A stretch of 64,000 bases of DNA from Homalodisca vitripennis. Taxonomy: Eukaryota > Arthropoda > Insecta > Hemiptera > Cicadellidae. Made by a program: the position numbers and the translations under genes. This document shows positions 49,228 through 60,209 of the stretch, piece by piece (position 1 is the first letter of the stretch; each line of letters opens with the position of its first letter). Below the pieces are notes generated by a model that worked only from the letters and a program-made list of their open reading frames with translations, was not told the origin of the DNA and ran no database searches. The stretch is taken from assembly GCF_021130785.1 (NCBI RefSeq), contig NC_060213.1, forward strand, positions 116,328,501 to 116,392,500, read 5' to 3'.

Positions 49228-49380
49228 TTAGTGAAAATAATAAAACTTATTAACAAATTTACGTCCGTGACTATTAAAATATAAGAGGTTAACGTCAATA
49301 TTACAAATTACACACATTTTAAAGATTATAATAATTTATTTCTCCATAAACGTATTCCACCATTGATTGTTTGTGAAATA

Positions 49381-49446
49381 TATATTTCCTTAAGATGTTC
49401 GTGAGCCTGTACAATTTATATTTCCTTACGATGTTCGTCAGTCTGT
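49381..49446. repeat. Two-copy tandem repeat, 36-bp period
   Basis: 30-bp units at 49381-49410 and 49417-49446 differ at three positions. Both begin TATATTTCCTTA and contain GATGTTCGT. Confidence 0.8.
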
Positions 49447-49644
49447 GATATTATTCAGGTGAGTTTTATTGAGATATCGATTTCTTCTTTTCAACTCCCA
49501 CTTTTGAAAATGTCCTTCACATTCTCCCAAATTCTATAACACTTTCTGTAGTTAACATCGAAGAAAAGGGAGAGGGGAGTATTTAGGTATATGGCTCATA
49601 CGTAAAGACATATCGTTCACCCTACACCATCTGATGTAAAGAAA

Positions 49645-49895
49645 TCCAAATGCTTAATCATAAATCTGAAGAAGAATACCAACGTTCAACAATCAATCGG
49701 AAATCGTATCCCAATTCTTATGCAGCAATGCGAATAACAAACCCAATGGGCAATAGTCAAGACAGGCAATCAGATCTAGTTTCATAATGCTTAACCATAA
49801 ATCCGAACTAGCTTTCCAATGGTCAATCGAAACACAAATCTCAACGCTTAACTATCTATCCGAAAAATAAACCCAATGAGATAAATAGCCCCTGC
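49645..49895. repeat. Degenerate tandem repeat, minisatellite-like
   Basis: The phrase GCTTAA(T/C)(C/T)AT followed by AATC(T/C)GAA recurs at about 49652, 49789 and 49846. The phrase CCAATGG or CCCAATG recurs at about 49741, 49816 and 49872. The spacing is irregular (about 137 then 57 bp), as expected for a decayed array with a lost or altered unit. No coding or element signal. Confidence 0.45.
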
Positions 49896-49899
49896 TGAC

Positions 49900-52800
49900 A
49901 GGTCTAGGAAGTGGCCGTAGGAATATCTGGGGCTTTCTCAATAAGAATTTCTGAAGCCTGAACAAGTCTTCCTGCCCAATTTGACTGGAAGAGACTGTCA
50001 CACAGACAGTGTCTGCTCCCCCTCACTTTGAATCTTGACTGTAGGAGGCACTTACTCAAAACATGATATATACTGAATATCCTATTACTCTGGAGGTAAC
50101 GTTAAGATTCTTTTACTAAAAGGTACAATGACAGGTTTGCTTATGTTGTTTTCTTAAGCGATAACAGAATCAGCAGAATCTGATTGCTGTAATGGAAACA
50201 TAAACAGCCCATAAAATCTTCTTTAATTTTGTTTTATATATCTTTGCTAATTGTTTTATTCTAACACTACAAGAGGGTTATGATTAATATTGATATTTTT
50301 AATTCATGGTATTAAATAATTATGCCGAATATGTAAAAGGTCCTAGACGACATTATTTTGTTTTAAGTATATCAATATATTGTATGTGGGCCTTCTAATA
50401 AGAATATTTAGCTTCTCAAAAAAGTAAGAAAATACAAATAGTCCTTCAAACATACCATCCTTTGAATCTAAATCTAGGTCTCGGCCTTCTAGTGTCTCAA
50501 ATGTGTGTTTTTTAAATTGTAGTAAATTCAGTAGTGATGAATAGTAATAGACTGTAGTTATTTTGAAAAGCCTTTTTGTGAGATATTTGGATGACACTGA
50601 CACTTTCATCACTGTCACTCATCTCTAAAAATAACAAAAAAAGCAAAATACCTAGCCTGTGAACTTAATATAGTTTGGCCCGATAAAATAAAGTTAGACA
50701 ACTGCAAATTTACTATACATCAGAAGGCATACATTTATGATCAAAGATTAATCAATAAAGGCAGAATCGTTGCAGAAAAGAAGTTTTACAATAAAAAGTT
50801 AAACATTTTTAATAGATCGAAAGACTTGTAAGCCGCGCGGTAATTATAATTAATGGCAATAAGACATCAAGGCTTATTCTACCATATATTAAAGTAAGCC
50901 CTATGGAGATACCAGTTTATACTGGTATCTCCATAGTACAAATGAGTGCGTAGTGCACATACCGAAATTAATTTATAATAGACCAAGAAGTTTGAATATT
51001 AAGACTAAAAAACTTCCCAATGGTACATTTGTGATTACGTTTTATTACAATCAACTGCTTTGTTTTTAAATTGAGCATCATCGTATATGACGTAGTTAAG
51101 AGTAATCGTTCAGTGGTTATGATCTGTTTTTGGTTATATGTTAAAAGTGTCGAATTGACAAAAATTTTCGTGGTGGCCTAAATTTTCTCCCAGCTATTTA
51201 TTCATAAATTAAGAGATCAGGATCCAGAAATTCAGATTTAATTCCACAGTATAACTCTAATGTAGATTTTACTGATTTGTTGAAGAAATTCTCTGAAATA
51301 GTTTTAAAATATATGAAAATTTTATATTAGGAAACTTTTTAGGATTCTATTAAATAGGTATATGGCCCAATATATATAAAATGCAATTAAAAAGTTAGTA
51401 TGCTGAAGATATTTGTAACTTATTGGGTTTAAAAACAACTGATGTTCAATGATTAACTATGCCGGTTCAAGACGTAACGTCCAGTATAAACTACGGACAG
51501 TTCAAATTAAAACGAAAAATGTGTTCAGCTGCAGTTCCCTACTTGAGAAGGCGGCAATAAATTCTCCAACTGTAAACAAAGCTGTATGATAAATCGCGCG
51601 CTTTGTTTCGCTAAAGGGAATTACAGTTCTCTCAACTGTAGCGAGCTGTCTGTTAGTTCTTTGTTAGGTCTGCTATCAGAGGTGAAGTGATTCAAGTTTT
51701 AAGAATCCATCACGCAATAAACAAACATTGAGCAGTATACAATACCTTAAAATCAGTAATTTTAACCAATTGAATGCTTCTAGTTACAAGATGAAGATAA
51801 TATTCCAAATATAAGGTAATATCATGACACAGTACATTTCGGTAACAGTCTTCGCTGAGGTTGCCTGCAAAATTTCAAATGTATATATCTTATTACATAC
51901 ATGGTATGCTAAAAGGACGGATACACTTACCGTGCATACGACGATCAAGCAGAATAGAAATTATTACTACCTCTCAGCCCTGGAAGTTGAAAGAGAAAAT
52001 TTGTCAGCCTACTGAGTGATTAGCTTCAATAGCTATCAGTCAAACTCAAATGTTACACCTTGATTATTTAGAAGGTTTCTAATGTTATAATATAAAATTT
52101 TATAATGGAAATCGCAAAGAATTTTATGCTTTTTTCAAATTATGTTGCATATTTTCTTTCAAAACTGTGCTTTACATGTTCATTTTATAATGCATTAACT
52201 GAAATAGCTTCCCAATTTGAGGGCTATATTTGTGTGAACAATATTCCTACGTAGTTTTAATATTTTGTAAATTATACCGGCGGCTTATAATTAAAGATAC
52301 CTCTTCGTTGCTTCATATACGATACATACATTCATTGATTTTGCAAAGCTACATTATTACAGCATGCATTATTTTAAACATAAAATTATGGAAAATACAC
52401 AATATTCATCAATAAAAATTATAAAAAAAACCATATCCTATTTCTATAATGTACCTGTCATATAAACTATTAACTTAGGTTATTTATATGACGTCGTATA
52501 GTTTACTCTTATTCTATATTTAATTTTCCAGAAGCTTAATATCAAAACTAGATCCAAATCTATCTGCATAAAATAGTTGTACCCATAAACATAGAATTAG
52601 ATGGAATGATAAATCGTTTACGGAAAATACTAGCGTCTTCCTGGTGCATTTATTCTATGTGGAGACCGTGTTAGAACGTTGCAACTTCACAACATAATTG
52701 GTATAGTTGTTAGTCTAGGACGACGAGAGTATGGAACAAGAATTATATTCAGGGGAATTTTGTAATTGGTCACAAAGCTTTTAAGGTTTCAAGCATACAT

Positions 52801-53950
52801 AATCAACGTATTATTCCAATTTTAAAACAAACAATTAAATCAAGCCTTCTAAATGCTATTTCTACCAGGTAGTGAATCAATGGGAGCGGGCCTCAGGAAT
52901 TGAACGTTATAATCTGTTAATTTCTGTATGTTGTTGATTGTTATGGAAATCCAGGCTGTAACCAATTGCAACTTTTATTTGAAAATAGTTTTGCTGTTTT
53001 ATCCCCAATCAAGCTTTTGCAATATAATGCATATTGTTATATTAAAATTTTAAACCGAAAATTATTTTTGGATAAAACTTTGTTGTGTTGAACTAATCGG
53101 TATAAATATAGAATAATTTTTTAATTATATTTTTTAAACATCAGGAAAGCATTTGCATCTTAGTTGTTAGCCTCTATTTAATTATTTTATAATAATGTGA
53201 TGTATGGTTTTCATTCCCATTATGACATAAACAGTTTCTGCTTTTAAAAAGCAATTTCTAATAAAAGTTTAATGAAACCTAAAAGCTTTTATCTGATAAC
53301 AAAGAAAATGTTATTTAATTTTGAGGGGAAAAATTAATACTGCTGTGTTTCAAAGTGCATTGTAAGATGAACAAACTATTCCATCAGTAAGGATTATTTC
53401 TTAATTTATATTTACGTGACTAATATACGTCCTCCTGCCTGTGTTTCTTGTGAATTATCTGGACATTCTAAATGTCCTAAATGAAGTAAATTTATAACGT
53501 AACAAAAAATATTATAAAATTGTTAAGTGTAAAATGTATTTTAAAAATAAGTTCACATATTGAAACAAATAGTTACTATTCATTTAGTATTCTTCATTAT
53601 TAAAAGATATGTATATAAGATGCATAATTTAAATTTGACTGCTCACAACTTACATTTACAAAAGTTACATTTGCAAAGCAACGTCCAAACAAGGATAATG
53701 TTAATAAATCTTCTTCTCATTTCGCTCTAAATTGGCTTTCCTGACTACAAGAGACAATATTAAGTGTAAATTTTATTGAAACGTTTCATAATAATTTCAA
53801 AATAAAATAACCAATTTAGGAATAACAATCATATTTATAGTTAAAAAACTAAAAAACCAGCCAGTTTGTTACACGAAATTGTGTGTCAAAAATATGTAGA
53901 TTCAATACACTGCTACCAATACAGATGTAACACTGTTGTTTTTTAAGAAA
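49900..53950. other. AT-rich stretch without recognisable genes
   Basis: No gene recognised; contains the hairpin at 50901-50936. Short ORFs are unrecognised. Confidence 0.5.
50901..50936. repeat. Perfect hairpin, 16-bp arms, 4-nt loop
   Basis: Left arm CTATGGAGATACCAGT (50901-50916), loop TTAT, and the exact reverse complement at 50921-50936. Confidence 0.95.
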
Positions 53951-54174
53951 TAATGTAATGTGACACCTCTGTCAGGGACCAATCAGCGTCAAGTGAGACC
54001 TCGTTAGTGTTATCATTGCTCGTTATCGCGGTGGGACCAACTCAGGTTTGTCACTTTTGTTGGGAACTTTGTTGCCCTCATACAAAAGTGTTAGAAACAG
54101 GCACTTTTCATTGAATCCAGTGTAAAACATGTGTTCTGATTTTTATCTTAGCTAATCTGAAATGAAATAATCTG

Positions 54175-54307
54175 TATGTATAACACAATATAAATAAACC
54201 TTTTAACACTTTTTTTGTAAACTTTTATTTTTGTTATAATGTACATTTCAAAATCTATGATTTCATCTTCACAATATAAAAGGTTTATTTATATTGTGTT
54301 ATACATA
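54175..54307. repeat. Perfect 31-bp inverted repeat with 71-nt loop
   Basis: The 31 bases at 54175-54205 (starting TATGTATAACACAATAT) are the exact reverse complement of 54277-54307. The 14-mer ATGAAATAATCTGT occurs just left of the left arm (54162-54175) and again near 54341-54354, flanking the structure as a direct repeat. Confidence 0.9.
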
Positions 54308-55293
54308 TTTATAAAACACTTTTCAAGGTGTCTCATCTCTAACATGAAATAATCTGTTTTTAATTTATATAATTAACATATTTTTACAAACTTTTTTTGA
54401 AATTAGTATACCACGTCTAATCTTTGAGTATCATTACATGTGAGGTAACCAATTACAAGAAGTCTTTTATGTAAGTATCAAGAAAAGGTATTAAGTTAAT
54501 TTTGGTACTTTAAATTATTAACGATTACGATTATTTTGAAGATAATAATTACCATTAAATGATGCAATTTTTATTTAGCAATAAGTTAAAATATTTTATT
54601 TTTTCTTGCAAATTATTAGATATGGAAAATGTTCTAAATCAAAATTTACAATGAAGGTAAGTTTCCTTTGCTTAAGATGATCTTGAAAATACACTGAAAA
54701 TTATCTGTTTACCTGAAACTGTTATTGAGAGAAAACAAATTATATGATAACATTTGCAAGGGAAATATACCTAGTTTTTTGCAAGATGCATTTTCAGTAT
54801 AATTCTTTTGATAATTTCTAGAATAGGTTAGCCATTATCTTTGTTATTCAATATTATAAACTTAGGGGGAGTCGGATGAACCTATCTTTCCTATGTTAAA
54901 TTGCACATCTTTAGGAACACATTACTCAATAAATATGACACAGCCAAATGGTGGTTTTCTTATTTTATTCTTTAGGGCTTGCTTAATATTGACAGCACAG
55001 GAATTTACTAAAACATTTTATGTACTATTTTTTTTTTTATTAAAAAGAAACGCTTAACAGTTTTAAGAATAAAAACTTTGGAACTTTGTGTAATTATAAC
55101 CAGTAACTTAAGAGACGTTTCTTGTGCCATAAATATTTCCATTGAAAATAGGAACAGGACAAAACAAAATTATTCAAATATCTTTATTGGCCAGGAGATT
55201 TTTGTTCCTAACTTTAAAAAAACATATGTTCCGGGAAATTCAATTTAAAGTTTTATTAGGCTTACTTACAAGTAAACAGTATATTAAACTAAC

Positions 55294-56310
55294 CTAATGC
55301 ATTCCTGCATCATAAGCAGGGTTATCCGGGTCTTCTTGTTCCTACAAGTCTTCAAGGTGTCTTTTAGCTGCAAAAGGCTTCCGGCTACACTTTTTTTCCA
55401 ACTCATCTATGGCCAATTGTGCTTTTTTGATCCGCAAAAGGTCCACGTTTTTCATAGTTTTAATACTTCCTGACACAATCCAAAGTTTACTTAAACCTTT
55501 ACATTTGGCTATGTTTCCTTTATTGAAACAAGCAACTTCATCGTACACACCAAATTCTAGGGTTTCTTTCATGACGAAAGTCGATTTTTGAAAGCGTGAC
55601 CAAATAATTTGGTTCAGGGATTTTGTGTAAACATTTGGAAAGGAGTTTTGAGTCAGACAAATCTCTAAAAATTGGGTTTTCTCCATAACTGCAGCTGCAA
55701 CATGATTATGGAGGTTGTGCTCTTAGTGCTCCTTCCGCTGAATGGCTTGTTGGTATTTACACCATGTGTGGCTGTGTTGGCTTTTGAACACAAGCCATGC
55801 GCTGGTTTTTCATTAGAAGAAATTAGGTGAAAATATTCTGACTAAATGGCTCTCTTCATTTCATCTACACTTGAACGTTACCTCTGATAGCCAACCCATC
55901 GTATAGTTGAATATCATTTATAGCTGCGTTGGTCAGCCGGACTTTAGCTCCTATTGTTTTATTATCGGAGAGTAATGTTTCCGCATCGACTTTTTCAATT
56001 TGCGCAGTCGAGATCTCATACGCTTTTCCACATAGCCTTTGCATTCTTTTTTTCTATTTCAACCTCATGGCCATGTGGCTTAGTCTTTTCAACAGTTGAA
56101 AATGAGACACTATATCCATCACCCAAATAGCATTTATAGCGCACTCCATATTTACGTTCTGAATCTAAGAACATGTTTAGGATTCCTTGTACTTCCATAC
56201 ACCCACTTCGACCTTGGTAACTTGTATGTTCTTGATCAGCCTATTCTTACATCGACAATATTTATTAAGGATCCTTATATCTATATCTTTATCAGTAATC
56301 AACTGACAGA
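55294..56310 (-). pseudogene. Mutator-like transposase relic
   Basis: Read on the minus strand. Motifs in order across several frames: NKYCRCK (near 56260), SMEV-like CMEVQGIL, SERKYGVRYKCYLGDGYS, FSTVEKTKPHGHEVEIEK, ECKGYVEKRMRSRLRKLKK, TIGAKVRLTNAAINDIQLYD, EKPAHGLCSKA, CKYQQAIQ, then an open frame 55686-55342 with QNSFPNVYTKSLNQIIWSRF, ETLEFGVYDEVACFNKGNIA, LRIKKAQLAIDELEKK and RHLEDL, a stop, and a C-terminus reading EDPDNPAYDAGMH-stop (55294). From memory this order (YLGDGD, KPYG..V.IEK.EC.GHVQKRMG, N..IW.R.PK, E.GVYDAV..FN, YGAGMH) is that of the arthropod Mutator-like transposase family. At least two frameshifts and several stops make it dead. No terminal inverted repeats found. Element D starts about 200 bp to the right. 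Confidence 0.8.
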
Positions 56311-56508
56311 AAAAGAATAAAATATTAGCACTGCAACAGACATCAGTGCTGCCAACATAATCTTGAGTCAAATCACAGGCAATAACAAAAGTATTATGTA
56401 TGATGATACATGGTTGACGCTGCATCAAGTTTCGAAGATTTGCTATGCAGGCGCTTACTAAATAATGTAGTAGATATAGTTATAATGGCCGGAATTCAAT
56501 ACATTATA

Positions 56509-58609
56509 CATTGAATTAATCACAAGAGAACATAGAATAAGATAGAAATTTACAAAATTAAAAAATTTCCAAAACAAGACATCCAAATCCCCTTAAAACA
56601 TTCGATAAAATAGTGTCCTATAAATATCTTACAGTGGATGATACAGTAGTGATCTTACAGTAGTGTAAAATGATACAGTGGATACTCAAAAACATTTTTC
56701 AAATTTCAAATCAAAATTTAACAACAAAATTCAAAATTCTTTACAAACACTTTCAGTGTCTCATCAAAATGCAAAGATTGCATCCAACAAAATTGAGGAG
56801 CTATCGCTCATGGCAGACGAACTGCAACCTGATATTTTCATTATCTCTGAGCATGGTTTCACACCTGAAAATGCTGCTCTGTTCAGAATTGACAATTATC
56901 AATTGGCAACTATATTTAATCGAACGCAATTCAAAGGGGGAGGTGTGGCAATTTTTGTCAAATCGAAACTGGTATTCCAACCCTTCAGAGTTGACCGCAC
57001 TAGTGAGTTGGACTTTGAAGCGGAAGGTATACAAATCAGTCTAAATTTTTCTGGAAAACTTGTAATAATTGGCGTATATAGATCCCCGAACGGATGCTTC
57101 ACAACATTTTTAGAACAATTCGAGTCCCTTCTAAATTTGTTACGTTCCAAGGCATTAAAATTTATTATTACTGGTGATTTCAACATTGATGTATTAGACC
57201 ACACCAACCCTCAAACCCAGCGGTTTCGCGATGTTCTCACTTCTTTTGACTTAGTCTGGTCCGTGAACACACCAACTCGAGTGACTGCCAGGTCGAGTAC
57301 GGCCATCGACAACGTCATCACAAACTTTCCGGGCGTCTCTGTTACTGTTCTCGACGCGGCCATCTCTGACCATTTCGCACAGGAGACTGTAATCAAACAA
57401 TTCAATCCTAAATACGAACCCTCTTCAGCAAAATTTAAAAGAGATTTAAAAAATTAACGGTGTTCCCCAGGGTTCAATTTTGGGGCCCATAATTTTTTCT
57501 CATTTACGTCAACAGATTGAATTCATCAATTCAAAATGGAGAGGTGATTCAATATGCGGACGATACGACTCTCTTCATCAGATCAAGTACGAAACAAGAT
57601 CTTGAGATCAAAGCCTTTATTAAACTAAACGCATGCATCGAGCACTTTTCAAAGATAAATCTAAAAACTAACTATGCCAAAACTAACGTAATAATATTTT
57701 GTCTCCGTCAAAAAGAAGACAAATACAGACCAATTGTGATGGCGGATGAAGCTATCTTAGATGAAGCCGAATCCACCAAGTTTCTGGGGATGTACCTGGA
57801 CAGGGGACTGACCTAGAGCGATCACATTGACAGAGTTTGCTCAAAGGTTGCCTCAGGCACTTATGTCTTACGCAATATAGCAAAATTCTGCTCGTTTGAT
57901 GTACTGAAAACTGCCTACTTTTGCATAGTACATCCACATTTGACCTACGGTTTGAGACTATGGGGCAGCTGTTCTAAATACAAATTTGACAGAGTATTTA
58001 GAACACAAAAGAAAGCTGTTCGAATAATTTCGAAATTAAAACCCAGAGGGTCGTGTAAAATTGCCTTCAGGGAGCTTGGATTTCTAACCTCACCCAGCCT
58101 CTATATTCTCGACGTTACCCTGTACTGCCGATTCAAATGTGAACTGGTTCAGGGCAGGGACGTCCATCAGTACGAGATCAGAGGCAGGAACAATTTCAGG
58201 ACAGAACAGCATAGAACGGCTATGTTCGAACACTTACCATCTCAAATGGGTGTAAAGTTAAACAATAAGGTCCCTGGAGATCTCAAACGAATTAATGAAC
58301 CCAAACAATTCAAATCTCGATTAAGACACTTTTTGTTGTCAAAGGCATTTTACTCTGTTGATGAGTTTACGATGGGCCGCTGGGATGAAAATTAATATTT
58401 TATTATTATTATTCTATTTATCTTTTTCTGATATCCAAAACATTCAAAATACAATATATTGTTAGGTTCACACATGAGTATGTGGAATTAACTGTGCCTA
58501 TGTTAAGATAGGTTTTAGTTTATAGATTTTTAAATAAAAATGTTGAAATGACGCTTGCAATGCAATTTTGTTAATTGTTTTACTGCAATAAAGAATTATT
58601 ATTATTATT
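56509..58609 (+). pseudogene. Element D: non-LTR retrotransposon, EN joined to late RT by internal deletion
   Basis: Open frame 56678-57457 carries an almost complete APE endonuclease: VSHQNAKIASNKIEEL, IISEHGF, GGGVAIFVK, VYRSPN, ITGDFNIDV, TAIDNVITNF and SDHFAQ, catalytic residues apparently intact. Right after RDLKN the sequence reads NGVPQGSILGPIIF (57451-57495), RT motif B, so the N-terminal RT (fingers and motif A) is absent. A frameshift follows in TTTTTTCTC; then YADD (57553-57564), a stop after FLGMYLDRGLT (57814-57816), and the C-terminal part to a stop at 58393-58395 (LTYGLRLWGSCSKY, FKSRLRHFLLSKAFYS). The 3' end has AATAAA (58587-58592) and an (ATT)n tail. ATACATTATA at 56499-56508 and 58610-58619 is a candidate target duplication. 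Confidence 0.8.
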
Positions 58610-58624
58610 ATACATTATATAATA

Positions 58625-60148
58625 GTTTTCACTCTAAGAAACAATTATTTTTAATTCTTTGAAATATTTTAAATGTTTTAATCGATTACTTTTCGTAATC
58701 TAGATTCAACAATTGAAGTCAATCAGGAAAGAATACTTCATCATCATGATTCTTAAAATTTGTTAATATAAGTATAGTTCTACCTGCTATATTCTATTAA
58801 ACCTTAAGATATTAAATCAAGTTTAAAATTTCCTTTATAATTAGACGAAATGAACATATCAAATTCTTCCAACTTAGTAGAGTTATACTAAGTATGATGT
58901 ATCACAGTAAAGTTTCAGTTAGGGCTGTTATAACCCTCTCAGGACACCACGCCAGGAGGAAAACTCCCGTTATTATAAAAGTTTTATAAGATGGAAATAC
59001 TGTATTTACCAAGATACGTAAAAAAATTCTTGCTTTCGTAATAATTATCCTGTAGAACTTAGGCCAATTTATTAAATTTTAAGCAATTTTATATCAGCCT
59101 AATTAAAGATTTCCTGATTCACGGACTTCAAAAAAGGATTAGAAGATTTAACAAGAAATATTGAGTGGTAAAATGTTTCTTGTCTCGCCCATGTTATCTT
59201 CCTCATAAAAAACTGTTAAAGATATCTGAATACTTTTCTAATGCTATACTGTTTTTTTTATTATAACTCGTATTAAAAAATATACTATCTTATAATTATA
59301 CTACATTTTACAAAAAACATTTTAAATTATGCCGGATTTTTCATTTTGAATATTTTTAGTGTAAGTTTTACAAATAACTGATTTTTAATTTTTACAATAT
59401 TTTTCAGTCTATAGGACACGTTCTACCGAAGATTAAAAATAATAGTGCTAAGAGAGATAAGTGTCCAAAGAAATTGCATTCTTACAACCCAGCCAGCTGT
59501 CTTAGTTGATCACAGGTATTTCGGAAATCTATCACAGAATAAAAATAACCATGTTCTATATACTAATAAAAACCCGCGAGTTTAACGAAAAATATGTTTT
59601 TGTACCTACTTTAAAAATTCGTTATTTTACTTTATTTTTTATGGAACTCCGGAGTATATAATTTTTATTATTAGAAAATTTATTGAATAATAAACATTTT
59701 TATGTAACATAAAAAACAAGAAAATAATTGAAAATAATATAAACCTATACAAATATATAGCTATATAGCGATTCCATATAGCTCTATGTAGTATATAACG
59801 CATAGTTGTAAAGACAGACGGTAAGAAACTGCCCTTTTTAGTCACTAAAACAAATAGTATACTTCCTTGGACTTAACAAATTTACAATTTTGTATCTAGG
59901 ACTTTTCAACATGGATATATGCCACAGACTCTGTTATCGTTAGAAAACAAAACCGATAGGAATCCAGGTACTAAGTTTAAAGTATGCAGTAGCTTTACTA
60001 ATAATTACTTAGGAAACTGTGAAATAGAAGATTGACGAATTGGCGTATGACTTTAATACGAGCAGGGCCATGAGAATCTTATATACATGTCTTCAAATCT
60101 CTATTATTCTTCTATAAAGATCTATAGCACAGACAAACAGGTAGACTG
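58625..60148. other. AT-rich stretch without recognisable genes
   Basis: Nothing recognised to the right of element D. Confidence 0.5.
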
Positions 60149-60209
60149 ACCGCTATTATAATAGCGGTTCTGGTCATAAGATCTATATTATAGATCTTAT
60201 GACCAGAAC
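60149..60209. repeat. Two adjoining perfect palindromes
   Basis: 60149-60168 is a perfect 20-bp palindrome (ACCGCTATTATAATAGCGGT). 60167-60209 is a second palindrome with perfect 21-bp arms (starting GTTCTGGTCATAAG) around a single central base at 60188. They overlap by two bases. Confidence 0.95.

Noticed and set aside
56801..57405. Minus-strand ORFs over element D
   Set aside because: Antisense shadows of the endonuclease frame.
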